Positions 17,301-18,459 of a stretch of 18,459 bases of DNA are shown piece by piece. Below the pieces are notes generated by a model. That model did not search any database, had not been told where the DNA came from, and was given only the letters and a program-made list of their open reading frames with translations. The stretch comes from Clostridia bacterium (GTDB taxonomy: Bacteria; Bacillota; Clostridia; Oscillospirales; Acutalibacteraceae), in the NCBI GenBank assembly GCA_900755895.1, contig CAAEIG010000158.1, positions 1-18,459 on the forward strand, in the 5' to 3' direction. Made by a program: the position numbers and the translations under genes. The first letter of the stretch is position 1. The number at the start of each line of letters is the position of its first letter.

Positions 17301-18459
17301 GCGAATGGGGTGGCATTGCCATCGTAGACCTTGCTGAACGCGGTGAAACTGGGAGCGGTGGCAGAGCCCTTGGAGAGGTTAATCTGCGCCTGCGCCACTA
17401 CACTGCCGCTGTTGTTCAGTTCCGGGTGATGGCTCAGGTCCAAAGTGCCCGTGAGGGTCTGGGTGACAGACTGGTCATTGTAGCTGCCGCTGTCCCAGGT
17501 CACCGGCACAGTGGCCTCATAGCCGCCGGTGCCCTCGGCGTCGATAGTGACGGTGGCGGGCAGGCCCAGCTCGGCATATGGGGTGCCGACTGGTTTGTTG
17601 ATGACCGGATTGTCCTTGACGGTGAGGATCTGACGGCTCTTAACCTCGACATCGAGGCCGGAGACCGACAGGCTGACGCCGTTCCAGCTGTTATCCTTGC
17701 GGCTGATCAGGACCGTAGTCTTGGTTTTGCCGGCCTTGCTGGAATCAAAGCTGGCCTGGCCAGGATACACAGTGAAGGTGTACAGGTCAGATTCTGCATT
17801 GAGCAGCTTGATGTCCGACTCTTTGTCGTTGACAAAGACGGCATCAGTCTTGGGGAGGATGTAGCAGATGAGCGTGTACCGAGAATAAATATTGTCGGTG
17901 TCGTCATCCACATCCCAGCAGTATCTGGGGTCTGTGATGGTAAAGGTCACAGCGTAGGCGCCGGCTGTGGTAGGATCAGACAGCTGAGTCGACTCGTCTG
18001 CTTCCGGGGTCCTGCCCTTCATGGCCACGGCATGAACGGTCATAGGGACCGTGATCTGCTGGCCCTTCACATCCTGATAGGTGAACGACTTGCCGGCCAG
18101 CAGGCTTGTACCATCATAGATTTTATTCTGGAAGAAGTCAGTCCCAGGAGGGGGCACCGGCTTGGGACGAACGGTAAGCTGGTCGGTGCCGCGCAGCTCG
18201 ACATTGTCATAGCAGGCATTATTGATGGTGATGATCACATTGTAGGTGCCGGGGTCGGTGATCCGGACATTGTTGTCCAGGTTTGTTCCAACAAACCGGC
18301 GGGAACCCTGGGCGACCTCATAGACTATGGTATATTCCTCGCCGTTGTAGACAACGCCGTTCTGGATGTCATTCCTGGACTCATCGGCCAGAGTGAAGGA
18401 ATCCAGCGTCAGCTTGGGGACTTTACGCCTGCCTCGCGCGGCGGCCTCAATGACCCTGA
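11384..18459 (-). CDS. Giant repeat-rich SLH-anchored surface protein (5' end outside window)
   Basis: The frame is open on the minus strand from the window edge (VIEAAARGRRKVPKLTLDS) to the stop at 11384; the ATG at 18238 is internal. At least 2358 residues are visible. From the N-terminal side there is an Ig-like stretch (about 18300-17390). Next come about six MBG-like modules (YDG...VNAGTY...) alternating with about five Fn3-like modules containing YSIDGGxxWQ (17390-14690). Ten modules of about 65 residues follow, with EYSTDGGETW and ATEPLDVS (about 14470-12350). After a poly-Gly/Ser linker (about 12345-12295) comes one Listeria-Bacteroides repeat (VRFDSNGG...GYVFVGWY...LYAKW, about 12290-12075). 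Three SLH domains follow (about 12030-11540; ITRGEVA, ITRAQLA, ITRAETV), then a 50-residue tail. SLH domains hold proteins on pyruvylated wall polymer, so this is a cell-surface protein, probably adhesive; its ligand is unknown. Signal peptide and promoter are outside the window. Confidence 0.92.
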   Translation of the reverse strand, partial: RVIEAAARGRRKVPKLTLDSFTLADESRNDIQNGVVYNGEEYTIVYEVAQGSRRFVGTNLDNNVRITDPGTYNVIITINNACYDNVELRGTDQLTVRPKPVPPPGTDFFQNKIYDGTSLLAGKSFTYQDVKGQQITVPMTVHAVAMKGRTPEADESTQLSDPTTAGAYAVTFTITDPRYCWDVDDDTDNIYSRYTLICYILPKTDAVFVNDKESDIKLLNAESDLYTFTVYPGQASFDSSKAGKTKTTVLISRKDNSWNGVSLSVSGLDVEVKSRQILTVKDNPVINKPVGTPYAELGLPATVTIDAEGTGGYEATVPVTWDSGSYNDQSVTQTLTGTLDLSHHPELNNSGSVVAQAQINLSKGSATAPSFTAFSKVYDGNATPFALPNATEGIQSMSVRYTGDDLNNSKYQSNTPPVNAGTYTAIVEFTMVPGFEQLTPSRVSYIITQASRTCPAPTMQSCTTTSITLNTVEGAEYSRDGLIWQESPMFEHLDPGTEYTFYQKLLESEDKNYAETEPSSAKFFTEQQQAGSIDLQPQSADYTGSPIPYRVAPISGVVKSTIQYYVYDQWTAAAPTNAGVYQVKVTFEMNSGYAPIEPVDTTLTINKAKRQAPPVPTASNVGTNSISITTIPGVVYAIEGINSGAYQPSTLFEGLTPNTEYTIKVKYPADDNHEESPESSATVRTANQTTTADTVQSAVYTYDGTGKRLVANQPAGCTEVVQTFTGINDTVYGPSTEAPTDPGTYKVAVTYKMDAGYDQIQPQYANLTINKAEQAAPLAPVVNAVTDSSITINTTEGVSYSIDGGRHWQTTGVFTGLNRDTVYSIIPKAVETKFYKEQTGPATEQRTEKTTVRFPEIADQTYEFDGTAKTFTLPKSITGISAMQITGYGSLSSAPSAPGDYKVAIAFTPSDGYQLPEERPSPTLHIIQNSKPLAPVLKDESTTYNGQAQAYHGADNIPGITSVTITYVGEDYGPSMTPPTNAGEYEVTADFTAEDGYTVAHGPYTAKLIIKKAPQEAPVASLEKAEATSLTASAIPGAEYSINGGIDWQDSNVFEGLNPCTSYTILVRMKGDDNHEQSASRPVVGSTSKHQVDIPEMQDYITTYTGIGQPYPYTSTLAKLDGVKSVSVMYFGTLTNSSPYSSAEAPVNAGSYTVRFYLTPETNYELDSDTAEAHMTIERAAQTLEVVPSIANRTTTTIAVNPVPGAEYSIDGGLYWQSAPKFSGLTPDTTYTVTMRLAETDNYKASNETSAKTRTIADTGLDYEINYKDETIHFNGEVVQAGNDYSMTDKLDEGSSVKPGSTIYVGLIDDGTGKPGAVTIETLPERPVAPNVTVNPYDYTMNTTDAMEYSADNGDTWNPCTKDMNVEALQDQDILVRIEAIEDSSFHSDSSTVHVPIRGEAPVIAVDNETETMDSTAAMEYFDGESWIPCQDNMSVSNLVGENIQVRYSCDGAKPASNPADVAIPTRNILPNFSFDMDAETLDADSALGQVMESESWTDVGDGYDVSDKCGQGLTVRAKHDAGHFASLPETVTVPLREAAPSWAIDKEKVQVTGLTNAEYSTNDGESWTKVEGCALDVSSMAGQTIIVRTAHTGITFASDPASVEIFGYAERPNVKLDMDDETINTTTSMDISSDSKNWTQATEPLDVSSQTGTTIYIREHGDDNEFPSDPVTIVIPGRRPKPEVEINNHDETINTTTEMEYSTDGGETWTQATEPLKVSDHSGETILIRLPSTEDEFASAETTIIVPARPDGPVVELDTEKQTINTTEDMEYSTDGGETWNPATEPLDVSELDGRDIIIRYPSEDDKPASSEVTVTIPEKRPAPDVTLDPNPGIISPSKDLEYSDDDGETWKPCPDPFDVSDMGGKDILIREPATGTELPGEKTTVHIPEKYPTPSVTLDTDKETIDTTGDMEYSTDGGKTWDPATEPMDISGMTGQDIIIRIPGDEDHLGSDHQTIHIPNRPAAPTVGHTDESVRGRNDGSLTNTTTDMEYRVSGGEWTKIEGTSVTGLAPNTYEVRYSHTESNMASLAQTVTIAQGRVPSSGGGGGGGSNSSSYDYTVRFDSNGGSSVASKHVDRNEKVREPKEPTRKGYVFVGWYTDKALKNEYDFSEPVKKSFTLYAKWEKEAIEQPVKPVPPVQNDKSWMLNKEDHIAYIAGRTADKAAPMANITRGEVAMIIYRLLSDEAKLQFETSACSFKDVAPDAWNRTAIATLANAGILTGYDNGKFGPNDHITRAQLATILARFCDAKAATGGDQFTDIANHWARQYINTAAAAGLVQGYGNGVFGPDNKITRAETVVMINRILGRKASAESVVPGYKVFSDVDTKAWYFWDFVEAANWHDFTDNGGTEQWTKLD

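Overview
The window looks like chromosome or integrated-element DNA from a GC-rich, low-GC-lineage Gram-positive gut anaerobe (Clostridia, probably Oscillospiraceae). The signs are giant secreted proteins anchored by an LPXTG sortase signal or by SLH domains, a SpoVG-family protein, AGGAGG-type ribosome binding sites, and dense short hairpin repeats of a kind I associate with Faecalibacterium-like genomes. The genus is inference; the Gram-positive assignment is well supported.

Layout. Positions 1-5520 (+) hold the 3' part of a giant adhesin-like stalk of about 17 full SpaA/Cna_B modules ending in LPKTGY. A short gap with a GC-rich hairpin leads to 5616-6245 (+), a protein that reads as two SpoVG domains in tandem, closed by a clear intrinsic terminator. 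Positions 6307-6785 are non-coding and full of hairpin repeats. Positions 8600-6786 (-) encode a membrane-anchored NERD-domain (nuclease-related) protein in visibly AT-richer DNA with its own good sigma-A-type promoter, probably an acquired gene. Positions 8746-8925 look like the remnant of an IS200/IS605-type end. The open frame directly after it (8926-9654, +) is the C-terminal, three-SLH part of a surface protein with no N-terminus. A 16-bp bidirectional terminator separates it from 10578-9793 (-), a DUF6273-like protein whose interdomain linker is partly built from copies of the same hairpin repeat. Positions 10579-11335 are a second repeat-rich, probably non-coding stretch. The rest, 18459-11384 (-), is the 3' part of a second giant surface protein (at least 2358 residues) with MBG-like, Fn3-like and Asp-box-like repeats, a Listeria-Bacteroides repeat and three SLH domains.

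How it fits together. Two giant extracellular proteins with different anchoring chemistry flank a small accessory island: NERD protein, IS remnant, broken SLH gene, DUF6273-like gene and repeats. The most distinctive signal is a family of 24-base dyad repeats whose two arms co-vary. It is seen in both repeat-rich gaps, next to the NERD promoter and, in frame, inside the DUF6273-like gene. The region looks repeatedly remodelled by small mobile repeats. No complete transposase, integrase, rRNA, tRNA or CRISPR array was found.
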